Source: Chloroflexales bacterium
Lineage (GTDB): Bacteria; Chloroflexota; Chloroflexia; Chloroflexales; Chloroflexaceae
Assembly (NCBI GenBank): GCA_013336035.1
Contig: JAAXUL010000283.1
Coordinates: 1-8,765, forward strand
Reading direction: 5' to 3'
Length of the DNA stretch: 8,765 bases
Position numbers and translations under genes: made by a program. The notes below the pieces were generated by a model, which saw only the letters and a program-made list of their open reading frames with translations, was not told the DNA's origin and made no database searches. Of the stretch, positions 7,829-8,765 are shown one piece after another. How positions within the stretch are numbered: position 1 is the first letter of the stretch; each line of letters starts with the position of its first letter.

Positions 7829-8719
7829 CTAGCGGAGTCGGGTCAGTGCGGTGACGATGGCGATTCCGGTGAATAGATAGAGGCCCAGCGGCATGCTGAA
7901 GAGGAGGCGACCGACCACCGCGGGCGAGAGGTTGCCTAGGACAAAGGCCAGCCCGGCCAACATGAGCAGAATCCCCAGGCCATAGGCGACGCCGACCGTC
8001 ACCTGGACCGGGCGCCCACGTTTGCTGCGCGTGAGCCGGTCGAGCAGCCGTACAAGTAGCTCGCCGGCCACGGGCCCGAGCAGGAAGGCGATAATGAAGC
8101 TGAAGAAGCCGAGATTCCCAAGGAGCAAGAGCCCGAGGGTGGTGAGCAAGGTGCTGTAGAGCAGCGTGGCGCCCCCGGCAATCGCGATGTGCGTCCCGGT
8201 GACCTGGTAGTTGACCGGGCGGCGGATCCTGGCACACTCGGGGCAGAGCTGCCCCACGACGGCCGGCCGCGCGCAGTCGCTACAGATCGGCCGCTCGCAG
8301 CTGGTGCAGCGCAGTCCAGTCTCGCGGTCGGGGTGGAGGTAGCAGGTAAGGGCTGTGGCCGCGCTGGCGGGCGCGGTGGGCAGGGGCGGCCCGGCCTGGT
8401 CAGGCGAGCCGCGCAGCTGTACGCCGCCAGGGGCGAGCACCTCGCCGGCGGCGAGGCGGGTCTCGACCTGGGCTATGACGGCGCGGGCCTCGGCGTTGGC
8501 GGGGTCGATGGCAAGGGCGCGCTGTAGATGCTCGAGCTTCTCGCGGTACGGGCGCACGCTGCCCGCGAGGCCGATCCAGGCCTCGACACGCCCGGGGTCG
8601 AGCTCGAGGGCCTGACGGAAGCACTGACGGGCGGCGTAGGAGTCGCCGGCGATCAGGGCTGCGTTGCCCTCGGCCACCAGGGCGCCCACGTCGCTAGAGG
8701 ACGTGGTCGTATCTGGCAT
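7829..8719 (-). CDS. TPR / B-box zinc finger / four-helix membrane protein
   Basis: No named family is recognised, but the architecture is clear in the 296 residues. Residues 11-90 form two TPR-like repeats (e.g. GNAALIAGDSYAARQCFRQALELDP), a protein-binding module. A proline-alanine linker follows (95-122). Residues 126-162 are a B-box-like zinc finger with ligand pairs C126/H129, C138/C141, C146/C149 and C159/C162. Four hydrophobic segments follow at about 176-199, 203-224, 240-262 and 270-290, with a basic loop (RLTRSKRGR) between the second and third. With no signal peptide, the TPR and zinc finger are probably cytoplasmic and the C-terminus membrane-anchored. I chose the ATG at 8717-8719 because GGAGGT lies just upstream; an in-frame ATG at 8729-8731 would add four residues and could be used on a leaderless transcript. 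A role as an assembly or adaptor protein is only a guess. Confidence 0.85.
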   Translation of the reverse strand: MPDTTTSSSDVGALVAEGNAALIAGDSYAARQCFRQALELDPGRVEAWIGLAGSVRPYREKLEHLQRALAIDPANAEARAVIAQVETRLAAGEVLAPGGVQLRGSPDQAGPPLPTAPASAATALTCYLHPDRETGLRCTSCERPICSDCARPAVVGQLCPECARIRRPVNYQVTGTHIAIAGGATLLYSTLLTTLGLLLLGNLGFFSFIIAFLLGPVAGELLVRLLDRLTRSKRGRPVQVTVGVAYGLGILLMLAGLAFVLGNLSPAVVGRLLFSMPLGLYLFTGIAIVTALTRLR

Positions 8720-8723
8720 AGGT

Positions 8724-8729
8724 ACCTCC
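8724..8729 (-). promoter_or_regulatory. Ribosome binding site of the TPR/zinc-finger gene
   Basis: On the minus strand this reads GGAGGT, 4 nt before the ATG at 8719. It overlaps the alternative ATG at 8729-8731 and lies in two overlapping palindromes, CCTCCATGGAGG (8725-8736) and AGGTACCT (8720-8727), which could mask it in the mRNA. Confidence 0.65.
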
Positions 8730-8737
8730 ATGGAGGC

Positions 8738-8743
8738 ATTATA
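8738..8743 (-). promoter_or_regulatory. Perfect -10 box of the TPR/zinc-finger gene
   Basis: On the minus strand this reads TATAAT, the sigma-70 -10 consensus. Transcription would start near 8731, at or beside the A of the upstream in-frame ATG. The matching -35 would fall at about 8761-8766, which in this contig is adapter sequence, so the promoter is cut off. Confidence 0.55.
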
Positions 8744-8752
8744 CCCGCATAC

Positions 8753-8765
8753 AGATCGGAAGAGC
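8753..8765. other. Illumina adapter remnant at the contig end
   Basis: AGATCGGAAGAGC, the last 13 bases, is identical to the start shared by the standard Illumina TruSeq adapters. It ends flush with the window. It should be treated as untrimmed adapter and not as genome; real sequence probably stops at about 8752. Confidence 0.93.

Overview
The window comes from a GC-rich bacterium. The protein sequences and the three-cysteine SufR-type regulator suggest Chloroflexota, class Chloroflexia, but this is an inference from memory of the families and no search was run. Most of the window is one minus-strand operon for iron-sulfur cluster assembly (SUF), occupying about 5.9 kb from the left end.

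Region 16-5937 (minus strand, read right to left): promoter, then sufR-like repressor, sufC (ATPase), sufD and later sufB (scaffold), sufS (cysteine desulfurase) and sufU (sulfur-transfer protein). The order sufR-C-D-S-U-B combines the sufCDSUB order known from Bacillus with a leading SufR gene as known from Actinobacteria and Cyanobacteria. In the inferred scheme SufS takes sulfur from cysteine, SufU relays it, and SufB/SufC/SufD build the cluster. SufR carries its own cluster-binding cysteines and probably senses cluster supply and represses the operon. sufS has a hairpin on each side.

Region 5883-6056 is an AT-rich divergent control region. It contains a near-consensus sigma-70 promoter for the suf operon, an extended -10 promoter for the plus-strand gene, and several short dyads. 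The plus-strand gene (6057-6380) encodes a small DUF4177-like protein of unknown function. It ends in a long inverted repeat (6389-6457) that separates it from a convergent minus-strand gene.

Region 6478-7695 (minus) encodes an unusual one-ring Clp ATPase: only the second AAA+ module of ClpA/ClpC, with an apparent ClpP-docking IGF tripeptide. Upstream of it, 7829-8719 (minus) encodes a membrane protein made of TPRs, a B-box-like zinc finger and four membrane helices.

The last 13 bases (8753-8765) match the start of the standard Illumina TruSeq adapter and are best treated as sequencing artefact at a contig end. I see no tRNA, rRNA, CRISPR array or insertion sequence. No gene-free stretch exceeds about 175 bases. 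I did not find a clearly new biological system. The best leads are the one-ring Clp ATPase with its membrane neighbour, and the layout and control elements of the suf operon.
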